A DNA stretch of 36,730 nucleotides, from assembly GCF_027489515.1 (NCBI RefSeq), contig NZ_JAIXZS010000063.1:1-36730 (forward strand). Direction: 5' to 3'. The notes beneath the pieces were generated by a model. It ran no database searches and was not told the DNA's origin. It saw only the letters and a program-made list of their open reading frames with translations. A program made the translations under genes and the position numbers. Below are positions 1 through 7,983 of this stretch, one piece after another (positions within the stretch are counted from its first letter, which is position 1; the number at the start of each line of letters is the position of its first letter). The DNA is from Novosphingobium sp. (GTDB taxonomy: Bacteria > Pseudomonadota > Alphaproteobacteria > Sphingomonadales > Sphingomonadaceae).

Positions 1-641
1 CGGCCCATCGGCATCTGCGCCTTGATGCTCTTGTAGAAGTCCGGCATCGCGCCCTGGATCATCTCCCAGCTGCCGCCGGGGAACTCGATCGGGCCGGGCG
101 AGACGGTGTTGACGCGGATGCCCTTGGGCGCGAGCGCCTGGCTGAGCTGAGAGGCATAGGTGATCAGCGCGGCTTTGATCGCGTTGTAGGCCTGCGGCAT
201 GATGAAGGTCTCGACCGCAGCCGTGGACGACATCACGATGATCGATCCCGCGCCCGAGGCTTCGAGCGCCGGGGTCAGCGTTTCAATGCCCTTGACCGCG
301 GCCATGATGTCCACGTCGAGGCACTTCTGCCAGTCCTGCGTGGCGCCGGCGCCCGAGACGCTCGCCATGTTGATGAAGATGTCGCATCCGCCGAGCTTCT
401 CCACCGCCCCGTTCAGCCACGCGACGTAGCCATCAAGGTTGCCGGTCATGTCGAACGCGTCGCCGTGGGCCTTGCCTTCGTTGCCGGCGAGCTCGGCCAG
501 CGCCGCATCGATCTTGGCCTGATCGCGCGAGAAGAACGCGACATCGGCGCCTTCGGTGGTGAGGATCTTGAGAATCTCGAGCCCGATGCCGCGCGCACCG
601 CCGTTCATGATGACTTTCTTGCCCTTCAGACCCAGATCCAT
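1..641 (-). CDS. Short-chain dehydrogenase/reductase (SDR), partial, 3' end outside window
   Basis: The reading frame is open from the ATG at 641 to the window edge, giving 213 codons and no stop, so the C-terminus is missing. It begins MDLGLKGKKVIMNGGARGIG, a Rossmann nucleotide-binding loop (GGARGIG). The usual NNAG is replaced by NMAS. The catalytic set is present: Ser in IVMSSTAA, then Tyr and Lys in AYNAIKAA. It also has VNTVSPGPI, typical of SDRs just after the active site. These are NAD(P)-dependent oxidoreductases acting on alcohol or ketone groups; the substrate is unknown. The start at 641 is preferred over the in-frame ATG at 653 because a GGAG lies 6 nt upstream of 641. It is divergent from the SnoaL-like gene at 788, so both probably read out from the same 146-bp region. 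Confidence 0.88.
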   Translation of the reverse strand, partial: MDLGLKGKKVIMNGGARGIGLEILKILTTEGADVAFFSRDQAKIDAALAELAGNEGKAHGDAFDMTGNLDGYVAWLNGAVEKLGGCDIFINMASVSGAGATQDWQKCLDVDIMAAVKGIETLTPALEASGAGSIIVMSSTAAVETFIMPQAYNAIKAALITYASQLSQALAPKGIRVNTVSPGPIEFPGGSWEMIQGAMPDFYKSIKAQMPMG

Positions 642-664
642 CGCACGCTCCATCCATGATTTGC

Positions 665-686
665 GCCCGGCAGACCCGGGCTTTTT
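665..686 (+). terminator. Hairpin plus T-run, terminator-like
   Basis: GCCCGG (665-670) pairs with CCGGGC (676-681) around a 5-nt loop, followed by five Ts (682-686). It has the form of an intrinsic terminator reading plus, but no plus-strand gene lies before it. It sits in the presumed leader of the divergent SDR gene, so it may stop antisense transcription or be fortuitous. Confidence 0.4.
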
Positions 687-700
687 GTGGCGGCAGAATA

Positions 701-768
701 GCCAAAACGAGGGGCCTGACAGCGCGCGGAATTGATAGTTTCTGGCTCGCCGGAATCGCCTTAGGCTC
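701..768 (+). promoter_or_regulatory. Candidate promoter with GCCAAAA motif and TTAGGCTC box
   Basis: Upstream of the gene at 788 are GCCAAAACGAGGGG (701-714) and CTTAGGCTC (760-768). Closely similar elements occur before the oxidoreductase at 5812 and before the SDR that starts at 16015 on the minus strand. The shared layout suggests a common promoter type or regulator; this is inferred from a few copies only. Confidence 0.35.
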
Positions 769-787
769 CCCGCAATTGGGAGAGAAT

Positions 788-1192
788 ATGGCTATCACCG
801 GACCAATCGAGGATCAGCTCGCGATCCGCGCGCTGCATGACAACTACGCCGATGCCGTGTTCCGGCGCGACGCGGCCGACTGGGGCGCGCTCTGGGCAGA
901 CGATGCCGTCTGGGACCTTGCCGGCACCACAGTGAACGGGAAGGAATCGATCGTCGGCCTGTGGCAGGGCGCGATGGGCACGTTCGCCTTCGTCGGTTTC
1001 TTCCAGCAGACCGCCGCGATCGTCATCGACGGCGATACCGCGACGGGCCGCGTCTACACCAACGAGACGCTCGAGGACCTCGAAGGCAACCTGCGCCGCA
1101 GCATCGGCCGCTACGAGGACACGTACGTCAAGCGCGGCGGAACCTGGCTCTTTCAGAGCCGCAGCTTTTCAGTTCTGAAGGGGTATTCGTGA
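788..1192 (+). CDS. SnoaL-like (NTF2-fold) protein
   Basis: 134 residues, starting MAITGPIEDQLAIRALHDNY. The size and pattern fit the SnoaL_4 / NTF2-like fold: an N-terminal helix with a YADAVFRRDAADWGALWADDAVW segment type (Asp-Trp-x-x-Leu-Trp), a middle strand ending in FVGFFQQTAAIVIDG, and the closing RYEDTYVKRGGTWLFQSR strands. Members include polyketide cyclases, ring-hydroxylating dioxygenase small subunits, ketosteroid isomerases and dehydratases, so the reaction cannot be given. The frame is open from 656, but the ATG at 788 has a GGGAGAG Shine-Dalgarno just upstream and matches the family N-terminus. Its stop overlaps the start of the next gene (TGATG), so the two are translationally coupled. 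It is the first gene of a three-gene operon. Confidence 0.85.
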   Translation: MAITGPIEDQLAIRALHDNYADAVFRRDAADWGALWADDAVWDLAGTTVNGKESIVGLWQGAMGTFAFVGFFQQTAAIVIDGDTATGRVYTNETLEDLEGNLRRSIGRYEDTYVKRGGTWLFQSRSFSVLKGYS

Positions 1193-1542
1193 TGATCGTC
1201 GTTGTCGCTGGGGAGATCGATTTCGCGCCGGAAGTCCGCGATGCGGCGTTGAAGGATGCCAAGCCGCTGATCGACATGGCGCTGGAGGAAAAGGGCTGCC
1301 GCCACTACGCGTGGAGCCTCGATCCGCACAATCCGGGCCGCATTCACGTGTTCGAAGAGTGGGACAGCGAGGAAGACCTCGCTGTGCACCTGCTTGCCGA
1401 ATCCTATTTCAAGATGGGCGCGCACCTCGCCGGCTTTACCATTCTGGGCGCCAACACGCGCAAGTACCGCTGCGATATCGTCGAGCCGGTCTACGGCCCG
1501 GACGGCGTCGCCACCGCCAAGTTCCTCACCGCAAAGGACTGA
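1192..1542 (+). CDS. Antibiotic biosynthesis monooxygenase (ABM) domain protein
   Basis: 116 residues, MIVVVAGEIDF at the start. It shows the dimeric alpha/beta-barrel ABM pattern: a first strand, a helix (DAALKDAKPLIDMALEEKGC), the Y-x-W-S-L-D-P-x-N-P-G-R strand, then HVFEEWDSEEDLAVHL and a helix leading to FKMGAHLAGF. ABM proteins are cofactor-poor quinone-forming monooxygenases or heme-degrading enzymes, and many are of unknown role. The start ATG overlaps the stop of the SnoaL-like gene by 1 nt, and the SDR begins 6 nt after its stop, so the three proteins are probably made together and act on the same compound. Confidence 0.82.
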   Translation: MIVVVAGEIDFAPEVRDAALKDAKPLIDMALEEKGCRHYAWSLDPHNPGRIHVFEEWDSEEDLAVHLLAESYFKMGAHLAGFTILGANTRKYRCDIVEPVYGPDGVATAKFLTAKD

Positions 1543-1548
1543 GCTGCG

Positions 1549-2355
1549 ATGACCAATCTTTCGGGCAAGGTGGCCGTCGTCATCGGCGCGGCAGGCAAGG
1601 ACAATATGGGCCAGCACATCGCGCGCACCCTCGCCGATGCTGGGGCCAAGGTCGTGGTGGCGGGGCGCAAGGCCGATCCACTGCGCACCTTTGCGGGTTG
1701 CATCGCTGGCGACTGGGCGCTGTGCGATCTGTCGAAGAAGGCCGATGTCGAGGCGCTCGCCAGCACGGTGCTGGAGCGTCACGGCAAAGTCGATATCGCG
1801 ATCAACGCGACCGGCTGGGGTCTCCTCAAAGGGCTTCATGAGATCACCGAGGAGGAGCTCGACCAGATCATCGCGCTGCAATTGAAGGGCGTGCACTATT
1901 TCCTGAGCGCCTTCGTCCGCGCGATGCCGCTCGGCGGTTCGCTGATCCAGATTTCGTCGGCCACCACGCAGTGCGTGATCGATGATCATGCCGCTTACAT
2001 CGCGACTAAGGCCGGCTCCGAGGCGCTGATCCGCTGCGTTGCCAACCAGTATGGCCCGCAGGGCATCCGCGCCAATGTGCTTTCACCCGGCTTCACGCTG
2101 AGCCCGATGACCGAGCAGTCGTTCGCCGTGCCCGGTCTCGCCGATGCGTTCGTCAAGGAGTACCCGCTGGGCCGCGTTGGCACCTCGGAAGACATCGCCA
2201 AGGCCGCGCTATGGGTGGTGAGCGATGATTGCTTCATGTCGGGCCAGAACCTGCAGATCAACGGCGGCTTGACCCTGCGCCGCAACCCGCGCCCGCACGA
2301 AATCCAGGCCGCGGTCGGCGCGGCGATGGCGGCGATGCAGGCGGCGGGGAACTGA
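1549..2355 (+). CDS. SDR family oxidoreductase
   Basis: 268 residues, normal SDR length. The N-terminal coenzyme loop is the longer form (GAAGKDNMG, residues 13-21), as in FabI-like or 2,4-dienoyl-CoA-reductase-like SDRs, rather than TGxxxGxG. The expected NNAG is INATG (residues 85-89). The catalytic triad is Ser137, Tyr150 and Lys154 (ISSATTQ ... AAYIATKAG). The C-terminus has the SGQNLQINGG motif that closes most SDRs, plus about 25 extra residues. It oxidises or reduces an alcohol/ketone, or possibly an enoyl group, with NAD(P)H. It is the last gene of the 788-2355 operon and is followed by an intrinsic terminator. Confidence 0.9.
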   Translation: MTNLSGKVAVVIGAAGKDNMGQHIARTLADAGAKVVVAGRKADPLRTFAGCIAGDWALCDLSKKADVEALASTVLERHGKVDIAINATGWGLLKGLHEITEEELDQIIALQLKGVHYFLSAFVRAMPLGGSLIQISSATTQCVIDDHAAYIATKAGSEALIRCVANQYGPQGIRANVLSPGFTLSPMTEQSFAVPGLADAFVKEYPLGRVGTSEDIAKAALWVVSDDCFMSGQNLQINGGLTLRRNPRPHEIQAAVGAAMAAMQAAGN

Positions 2356-2386
2356 ACTTCGCTCTGCCGATCGGCTGATCGCAACG

Positions 2387-2418
2387 GCCCCCTCTCCGCA
2401 AGGCGAGGGGGCTTTTTT
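2387..2418 (+). terminator. Rho-independent terminator
   Basis: GCCCCCTC (2387-2394) and GAGGGGGC (2405-2412) form a perfect 8-bp stem with a 10-nt loop, followed by six Ts. It lies 32 nt after the stop of the SDR gene and ends that operon. Confidence 0.9.
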
Positions 2419-2478
2419 GCGTTCCGAATGTCCGCCTCATCACCCGCGAGGGGCGCAGCGCTTGACCATAGAAACCTG

Positions 2479-2499
2479 ACCCCGGGTCAGGCCCGGGGT
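2479..2499. repeat. Short CCCGGG palindrome (REP-like)
   Basis: ACCCCGGG and CCCGGGGT, 8 bp each, are separated by TCAGG. This type of sequence is common between genes in sphingomonads. It sits between the 3' ends of two convergent operons, 37 bp before the end of the ligase gene. Confidence 0.55.
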
Positions 2500-2535
2500 G
2501 AGGGTGGTAAATGTGGATGTGCAGGGCGGCCGGCG

Positions 2536-4149
2536 CTACCCCGCCTTCTCCGCTTCCATCTGCGCCTTGATCATGCCCCGCAGCACATCCTTGCGGATCT
2601 TGCCCGAGGCCGTGCGGGGGAAGGCATCCACCCATTCGATGCGCTCGGGGCACTTCTGCTTGGCGAGGCCCGCCTCGCTGACGAAAGCCGAGAGCGTCGG
2701 AAGATCGGGCTGGTCCACACCTTCGGGGATCAGGTAGGCACAGATCCCTTCGCCCAGACGCGCATGCGGCATCGAGACGACGGCGGCTTCCTTGATCGCG
2801 GGGTGGAGGTGCAGCACGTCCTCGATTTCCTTGGCGCTGATGTTTTCCCCGCCGCGGATGATGAGGTCCTTTTTGCGTCCCGTGATTACGAGCGAGCCCG
2901 AAGGCGTGATCCTGCCGATATCGCCGGTCTTGAAGTAGCCGTCTTCGGTCAGCGCTTCGCGCGTCTGCGCCTCGTCCGCATAGCCGAGGAACATGGCGGG
3001 GCCCCGCACGAGGATCTCGCCGTCGGTGCCATGAGGCACTTCCTTGCCGTCATCGTCGACGAGGCGCAGCTCATAGTCGAGCGGGCGGCCATCAGTTTCA
3101 GCAGCCAGTTCGAGGCTCTCTTCAGGCAGGACACCCGGCGTCGCAAGTGGCACTTCGCTGCTGCCATAGACGCGGTAGGCGCAGGCGTGCGCAAGGCGCT
3201 TGTTGGCGGTGTAGACCAGCTCCGAGGGGATCGCCGCGCCGCCACAGGCAAAGCGGCGGAACGTCGGCAGCTTGGACCCGGCAGCCTCCGCGGCATCGCA
3301 CAGTTCCTGCAGGAAGGGTGTGGCGGCAACAGTCGAGGTAACCCCGTAGCGGTCGATCAGTTCCACCGCCTCCTTGGCCTTCCACACTTCCATGAGGACG
3401 ACCTGCGAGCCGGATGCGAAAGGCTTTTCAAGCCCGCCTGAGAACCCGCTGATATGCGTGACGGGCGAGGGCATCAGCGTCACGTCGTTCGGCACGCCGC
3501 TGTACTGGCGCCCGAACTGGGCGACGCGGTCCAGCGTGTTGTGCGAATGGAGCACCGCCTTGGCCCGGCCGGTGGTGCCCGAGGTATAAAGCACGAGCTT
3601 CAGCGCATTCGGATCGACCTTTTCGAGCAGGGTATTGAGGCCCCGCCCGTGCTCCACCAGAGCGGCATAATCCGGCGTCCGTTCGGTCGGGCGCACATAG
3701 ATCACGTGGCTGAGTTCCGGCAGATGCGGGCGCACGCGGTCCATCATCCTGGCGAAATCGTAGCCCCGGAAGCTTTCCGCCACGAAATAGGCCTTGGCCC
3801 CGCAATCACCCAGCATCTGGATCACTTCGGCATCGCGGTAGATCGGCACGATCGGCGCGATCACAAAGCCGCCGAGATTGGCCGCGAGGTTGATCACCGA
3901 GGCCTCCACCCAGTTGGGCACCTGGAAGCCGATGACATCGCCGGTCTTCAGACCAAGCTCACGCAGCGCGCGCGCCAGCGCCTCACCGTCCGCCAGGAGC
4001 TTGGCATAGGTCGGTGCCGTGGGATCGCCGAGGTACACGACCTTGTCCGGATCGCTTTCCGCCCAGCGGCGCGCGTAATCGCCGATGGTCATGTTGGTCC
4101 AGCTGCCATCGGCGGCATATTGCGCAAGGTGCGCGGGGATCTTGGTCAT
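2536..4149 (-). CDS. AMP-dependent acyl-CoA synthetase (ligase)
   Basis: 537 residues. It activates a carboxylic acid with ATP and CoA through an acyl-adenylate. Visible motifs of the ANL superfamily are the P-loop-like YTSGTTGRAKA (188-198), the acyl-site motif YGSSEVPLATP, the hinge segment FKTGDIGRITPSG, GRKKDLIIRGGENIS, and the C-terminal catalytic lysine in PRTASGKIRK (Lys517). The overall pattern is closest to the medium-chain / cyclohexanecarboxylate-CoA ligase group, but the substrate is not readable. The gene starts 12 nt after the carotenoid oxygenase stop, so the two are an operon. An attractive but unproven idea is that it activates a cleavage product of the oxygenase. Confidence 0.93.
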   Translation of the reverse strand: MTKIPAHLAQYAADGSWTNMTIGDYARRWAESDPDKVVYLGDPTAPTYAKLLADGEALARALRELGLKTGDVIGFQVPNWVEASVINLAANLGGFVIAPIVPIYRDAEVIQMLGDCGAKAYFVAESFRGYDFARMMDRVRPHLPELSHVIYVRPTERTPDYAALVEHGRGLNTLLEKVDPNALKLVLYTSGTTGRAKAVLHSHNTLDRVAQFGRQYSGVPNDVTLMPSPVTHISGFSGGLEKPFASGSQVVLMEVWKAKEAVELIDRYGVTSTVAATPFLQELCDAAEAAGSKLPTFRRFACGGAAIPSELVYTANKRLAHACAYRVYGSSEVPLATPGVLPEESLELAAETDGRPLDYELRLVDDDGKEVPHGTDGEILVRGPAMFLGYADEAQTREALTEDGYFKTGDIGRITPSGSLVITGRKKDLIIRGGENISAKEIEDVLHLHPAIKEAAVVSMPHARLGEGICAYLIPEGVDQPDLPTLSAFVSEAGLAKQKCPERIEWVDAFPRTASGKIRKDVLRGMIKAQMEAEKAG

Positions 4150-4161
4150 GGGAGGCCTTTG

Positions 4162-5610
4162 TCAGTTGGACAGGGTCTGCCGATAGAGCGGATTGTCCTC
4201 GGCGTAGAAGTTGCAGTGGAAGCCGCTCGGCACGCGAAACGGGATCAGCACGCGGGCGATCGGCCCCGCGGCAATGTCCTTTGCGGCGAAGATCGCCAGT
4301 TCGCTGGTGCCGCTGTTCGCGGGGTGGACGAGCGTCATGGCATAGCCGTCCGCCTCGTCCGTGCTGCCCAGGCGCGGGGCGAAGACGAGCTCGCCCGCAG
4401 CCGCGCCCGCGCCGAAGTGCCAGATGTCTTCCTCACCGGTCTGCGTGTCGTAGCGCAGCACGGCGTCCATCCCCTCGACGCGGCCATCGCGCGACTTCAG
4501 GTTGATGTTGGCGAAGCTGTGGCGGCTCTTGCGCGTCATCAGGCGGTCGTCTGGCCGGGGGAACTGGATGTCGCGCCCGTTGAGGACTTCCTCCTTGATC
4601 CAGCCGGTGTTGCCGGTGGGGTCGATGGTCCAGCGGCGCAGGCTCTGCTGGGTATCGAGGTGGGTGCGCCGCGCGCCGGTCTCGTCCGGGAAAAGCGCCG
4701 TGCCGTTGGCGGCGGCAACGTCGGCTATGATCTTGCCGTCCTCTTCCCACACGTTGAGCTCGTGAAACATGTGGCGCGGCTCGAACTCGAACCACTGGAT
4801 CTGATCGGTGGTACCCTCGCGCGGCATCACCGCGAACTTGGTCGGGCGGTCGTTGACCCAGGCGGTCATCGGCCCGCCGGCGGCGAAGCGCTTGAGGTCG
4901 GTGTCGATCGGGATGAACGGGAAGATCGCCCAGTTCTCCGTCAGCAGGAAGGTGTGCATCAGGCTGAAGTGCGGCATCGGGATGATCTCGGTCTTCCGGA
5001 TCGTCCCGTCCGCCGCGACCACGTCGTAGCGCATCTCGGCGGCCGCCATGTAGCCATGGATGGCAGCGCCGGTGTTGAACATCTCGCCCGTCGCGTAATC
5101 GACTTTGGGGTGCGCGGAGAAGCTGGAGGTGACGAGGCCGCCGTACGTCTCCTCGTGCAAGGTATCGAGCTTTCGCGGATCAAGCGCCACGGGCGGCGCG
5201 CCTTCCATGAGCGCGAGGAGCTGGCCGCCATGCAGGATGATATTGGTGTTGCCGGTGTTGTAGCGCTTGCCCTGCACGCTCGGGTCCGAGGTCATCGGAT
5301 TGCCGAAGATGCCGAACAGGCGCCGCCCGGCGGCCTTTTCCAGCTCGAACTTCTCGGTCTTCACCCACCGGTTGCGCATCGAGACGCGGCCATCCGCGAA
5401 CTCGAACGCGAAGACCATGCCGTCGCCATCGAACCAATGGTAGTCGCCCTCGCGCGGCGGATAGAGCGGATCGGGTCCGTTGCGATAGAAGATGCCGGCG
5501 AGGTCGTCGGGCAACTTGCCCTCGACGATCAGATCGGGCGCATCGGCCTCGAACCGGATCGGCGCATGGTGGCCGGAAAGGTAGGGGTGATCGAAGAACG
5601 GTTCTGCCAT
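4162..5610 (-). CDS. Carotenoid oxygenase family (apocarotenoid / lignostilbene-type) dioxygenase
   Basis: 482 residues from the ATG at 5610. These are non-heme Fe(II) enzymes that cleave C=C bonds of carotenoids, apocarotenoids, stilbenes or phenylpropenes. All four iron-binding histidines are recognisable: His167 (SAHP), His219 (SLMH), His283 (MFHELN) and His465 (SGFHCNF). The N-terminus has the family hallmark GIFYRNGPDP. The frame is open further upstream to 5703, but GGGAGG lies 11 nt before the ATG at 5610, while the ATG at 5619 is too close to it. The gene is co-transcribed with the acyl-CoA ligase and divergent from the oxidoreductase at 5812. The family is certain; the substrate is not. 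Confidence 0.92.
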   Translation of the reverse strand: MAEPFFDHPYLSGHHAPIRFEADAPDLIVEGKLPDDLAGIFYRNGPDPLYPPREGDYHWFDGDGMVFAFEFADGRVSMRNRWVKTEKFELEKAAGRRLFGIFGNPMTSDPSVQGKRYNTGNTNIILHGGQLLALMEGAPPVALDPRKLDTLHEETYGGLVTSSFSAHPKVDYATGEMFNTGAAIHGYMAAAEMRYDVVAADGTIRKTEIIPMPHFSLMHTFLLTENWAIFPFIPIDTDLKRFAAGGPMTAWVNDRPTKFAVMPREGTTDQIQWFEFEPRHMFHELNVWEEDGKIIADVAAANGTALFPDETGARRTHLDTQQSLRRWTIDPTGNTGWIKEEVLNGRDIQFPRPDDRLMTRKSRHSFANINLKSRDGRVEGMDAVLRYDTQTGEEDIWHFGAGAAAGELVFAPRLGSTDEADGYAMTLVHPANSGTSELAIFAAKDIAAGPIARVLIPFRVPSGFHCNFYAEDNPLYRQTLSN

Positions 5611-5698
5611 GGCCCGCATATCCTCCCGAATGCCTTTAAGGCCGCACTGGGTGGCGCCCTTCCCCGCAATGTGGGTGCGAAGGGGGGCGCATTCACCT

Positions 5699-5773
5699 GC
5701 CAAAATGGGGAGTGAGGCCCCCCGGTAATGGGCAAAAATGAGAGTCGTCTTGGCGGCGCCCGGGTCTAGGCTC
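5699..5773 (+). promoter_or_regulatory. Candidate promoter/operator: two AAAATG-type boxes and TCTAGGCTC
   Basis: Between the divergent oxygenase and oxidoreductase genes are GCCAAAATGGGGAG (5699-5712), GGCAAAAATGAGAG (5731-5744, 32 nt later) and TCTAGGCTC (5765-5773). The second box lies 34 nt before TCTAGG, the same spacing seen before the interrupted SDR (start 16015, minus strand). Confidence 0.4.
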
Positions 5774-5811
5774 TACGGCTTTGAGGCATTCCTCAACCAG
5801 GAGCTTTATCC

Positions 5812-6831
5812 GTGACCGAGAACCGCCGTTTCCTGCTGGTCCGCCGCCCCAATGGTGCGCCTGTGGCCGAAGACTTCAAGCTTGTTTCCGAAGCCCTGCC
5901 AGAGCTGGCGGACGGCCAGTTCCTGATCCGCAACCGCTATGCCTCGCTAGATCCCGCCATGCGCGGCTGGATGGATGATGCGCCGAGCTACATGCCGCCG
6001 ATCCCGTTGGGCACCCCGGTCCGCGCCTCGACAGTGGGCGAAGTCGTCGCCAGCAAGACCGCCGATTTCCCGGTCGGCCAGTGGGTCTCGGGCCTCAACG
6101 CCATCGAGGAATACTCCGTCTCGCAGGCCGGCGGCTTCAGCGCTCCCATCGACCCGACCATCGTTCCCTCGCCGACGAACTTCCTCTCGGTGCTCGGCGC
6201 AGTCGGGATGACCGCCTATTTCGGCTACCTTGAAGTCTGCAAGCCGCAGCCGGGCGATGTCGTCATGGTCACGGGCGCAGCAGGTGCGGTCGGTTCGCTC
6301 GTCGGCCAGATCGCCAAGATCAAGGGCGCGAGCAAGGTCATCGGCATCGCGGGCGGGCCGGAGAAGTGCAAGCGCCTGATCGAGCGCTACGGCTTCGATG
6401 TTGCGATCGATTACCGCGGCAAGAGCGTCGACCAACTCTCCGCCGAGATCGCCGCCGCCGCTCCGAACGGCGTCAACGTGATCTTCGAGAACGTCGGCGG
6501 CGATATCCTCGATGCCGGGCTCAACAATCTTGCGATGTATGCGCGGATCGGCCTCTGCGGCCTGATCAGCGAATACAACAATGCGGGCGAGAAGACCGGC
6601 GCGCGCAATGTGTGGCAGCTGATCGTGAAGCGCGCTTCGCTGACCGGCCTGCTCGTGGCGGACTACGTGCCGCGCTTCGGCGAAGGCATTGCCGCGATGG
6701 CGGGCTGGGTGACCGCGGGCAAGCTGGTGTTCGACGAGCATGTCGACGAAGGCATCGACAATGCGCTGCCGGCGTTCCTGCGGCTGTTCAGCGGCTCGAA
6801 CGACGGCAAGATGATCCTGAAGCTGAGCTGA
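5812..6831 (+). CDS. NADP-dependent MDR oxidoreductase (zinc-free, leukotriene B4 dehydrogenase / CurA type)
   Basis: 339 residues, GTG start with AGGAG 8 nt upstream. Family signs are the N-terminal NRRFLLVRRPNGAP, the NRYASLDPAMRGWMDD segment typical of zinc-independent double-bond reductases, and the coenzyme-binding VTGAAGAVGSLVGQIAKIKGA. It then has IGIAGGPEKC, FDVAIDYRG and NVIFENVGGDILDA. Members reduce the C=C of alpha,beta-unsaturated ketones or aldehydes with NADPH. It starts the plus-strand run and is followed after 4 nt by the ThuA-like gene, so the two share an mRNA. Confidence 0.92.
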   Translation: MTENRRFLLVRRPNGAPVAEDFKLVSEALPELADGQFLIRNRYASLDPAMRGWMDDAPSYMPPIPLGTPVRASTVGEVVASKTADFPVGQWVSGLNAIEEYSVSQAGGFSAPIDPTIVPSPTNFLSVLGAVGMTAYFGYLEVCKPQPGDVVMVTGAAGAVGSLVGQIAKIKGASKVIGIAGGPEKCKRLIERYGFDVAIDYRGKSVDQLSAEIAAAAPNGVNVIFENVGGDILDAGLNNLAMYARIGLCGLISEYNNAGEKTGARNVWQLIVKRASLTGLLVADYVPRFGEGIAAMAGWVTAGKLVFDEHVDEGIDNALPAFLRLFSGSNDGKMILKLS

Positions 6832-6835
6832 CGCC

Positions 6836-7606
6836 ATGGCCAAGACCCTCCTCGTCCTCTCCGGCGGCCATCCTTACGAGGAGGCGCCTTTCGCGGCCTT
6901 CCTCGAAGGGCTGGGCGACTGGGATGTAACGCATTTCGTTCATCCTGAGGCCGAGGAGCGGGTGGCCGCTGGCGCTGCCGATGCGGCAGATGCCATGCTG
7001 TTCTACGACATGCCGGGCTACACCTTCGCCGATGGCACTGTGAAGACCGCCCCTCCGTCCGAAGCGTTCAAGGCGGCGCTCACGCGGCGCTTTGCCAGCG
7101 GGCGCGGCGCGGTGATGATGCACCACGCCATCGCCGGCTGGGCCGAATGGCCGCAGTGGAGCGAGTGGGTCGGCGGGCGCTTCCTCTACCAGCCCGGCCC
7201 GGTGCGCGGGGAAATGAAGCTCGATTCCGGCTACCGCCACGATGTCGATTACACGGCGGAACTGGTCGCCGAGCACCCGGTGCTCGCAGGCATACCCGCC
7301 ACTTTCCCGGTCAACGATGAACTGTACCTCGGCGAAGTGTTCGAGGCGGATGTCACCCCGCTGATCCGCGCGCGGCACGCCTATGTGGCCGAGAACTTCT
7401 ATTCCGCCGCACTCGCCGTAGCCGGGCGCATGTTCGACAATTCCGATTGGCCGCACCCGCCAGGTAGCAACCTCGTCGCCTGGACGAAACAGATCGGTCC
7501 GGCACCCATCGTCTACTGCCAGTTCGGCGACGGGCCACACACCTATGCCAACCCGGTCGTCCGCCAGATCGTCGCCAATGCGCTGGAATGGACGGCGCGA
7601 ACTTAG
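6836..7606 (+). CDS. ThuA-like (glutamine-amidotransferase-fold) domain protein
   Basis: 256 residues, MAKTLLVLSGGHPYEEAPF at the start. The ThuA / type-1 glutamine-amidotransferase-like pattern is visible: an N-terminal strand followed by GGHPYEEAPF, DAMLFYDMPGYTF, the strand-turn GRGAVMMHHAIAGWAEWPQW, and the late EHPVLAGIPATFPVNDELY and RHAYVAENFYSAALAVAGRMFD segments. No catalytic cysteine is obvious at the usual nucleophile elbow, where a His-His is present instead. ThuA proteins occur in trehalose/sugar catabolism and in many uncharacterised catabolic operons; no activity can be assigned. A second ThuA-like gene occurs at 11128. Confidence 0.82.
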   Translation: MAKTLLVLSGGHPYEEAPFAAFLEGLGDWDVTHFVHPEAEERVAAGAADAADAMLFYDMPGYTFADGTVKTAPPSEAFKAALTRRFASGRGAVMMHHAIAGWAEWPQWSEWVGGRFLYQPGPVRGEMKLDSGYRHDVDYTAELVAEHPVLAGIPATFPVNDELYLGEVFEADVTPLIRARHAYVAENFYSAALAVAGRMFDNSDWPHPPGSNLVAWTKQIGPAPIVYCQFGDGPHTYANPVVRQIVANALEWTART

Positions 7607-7617
7607 GGAGAGCCGCA

Positions 7618-7983
7618 ATGAGCCCGCAGGAAGTGGTCGAAGCCTTCATCGATGCATGGAACCGGGGTGATGTCCCCGCCGCGTTCGGCATGATGGCCGA
7701 GGACATCGTCTGGCATAACATCCCGATGGAGCCCGCCGTCGGCCTCGCCGGGGTGCAGGCGCTGATGGGCCAGTTTCCGCCCATCGAAGCCAGCGAATGG
7801 ATCACGCATCATATCGCCGCAAACGGAAACGTGGTGCTGACCGAGCGGACCGACAAGTTCCTCGTCGCCGGACGCTGGCGGGCCATTCGCGTCTCCGGCA
7901 CGTTCGAGGTGAATGCCGAGGGCAAGATTACCCAATGGCGCGACTACTTCGACATGGGCGAATTCCAGCGGGAGTTTGCCTGA
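7618..7983 (+). CDS. Limonene-1,2-epoxide hydrolase-like (NTF2-fold) protein
   Basis: 121 residues from the ATG at 7618, which has AGGGAG upstream; an in-frame ATG at 7588 lies inside the preceding gene and lacks a clear ribosome site. The pattern follows limonene-1,2-epoxide hydrolase (LEH): AFIDAWNRGD, VWHNIPMEPAVG, LTERTDKFLV and ITQWRDYFDMGEF. The Arg-x-Asp pair of the LEH triad is Arg77 and Asp79, and the third Asp is in WRDYFD (Asp109 or Asp112). The water-holding Asn is Asn34, while the LEH Tyr position appears to be Trp32. LEH opens epoxides to diols in one step. The stop is directly followed by the ATG of the SDR gene, and the P450 lies further downstream, which fits epoxidation or hydroxylation chemistry. 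Confidence 0.82.
   Translation: MSPQEVVEAFIDAWNRGDVPAAFGMMAEDIVWHNIPMEPAVGLAGVQALMGQFPPIEASEWITHHIAANGNVVLTERTDKFLVAGRWRAIRVSGTFEVNAEGKITQWRDYFDMGEFQREFA

Noticed and set aside
3454..5715. 753-codon open frame on the plus strand
   Set aside because: It is antisense to the acyl-CoA ligase and carotenoid oxygenase, rich in Arg/His/Ala without motifs, and arises from GC-rich third positions.
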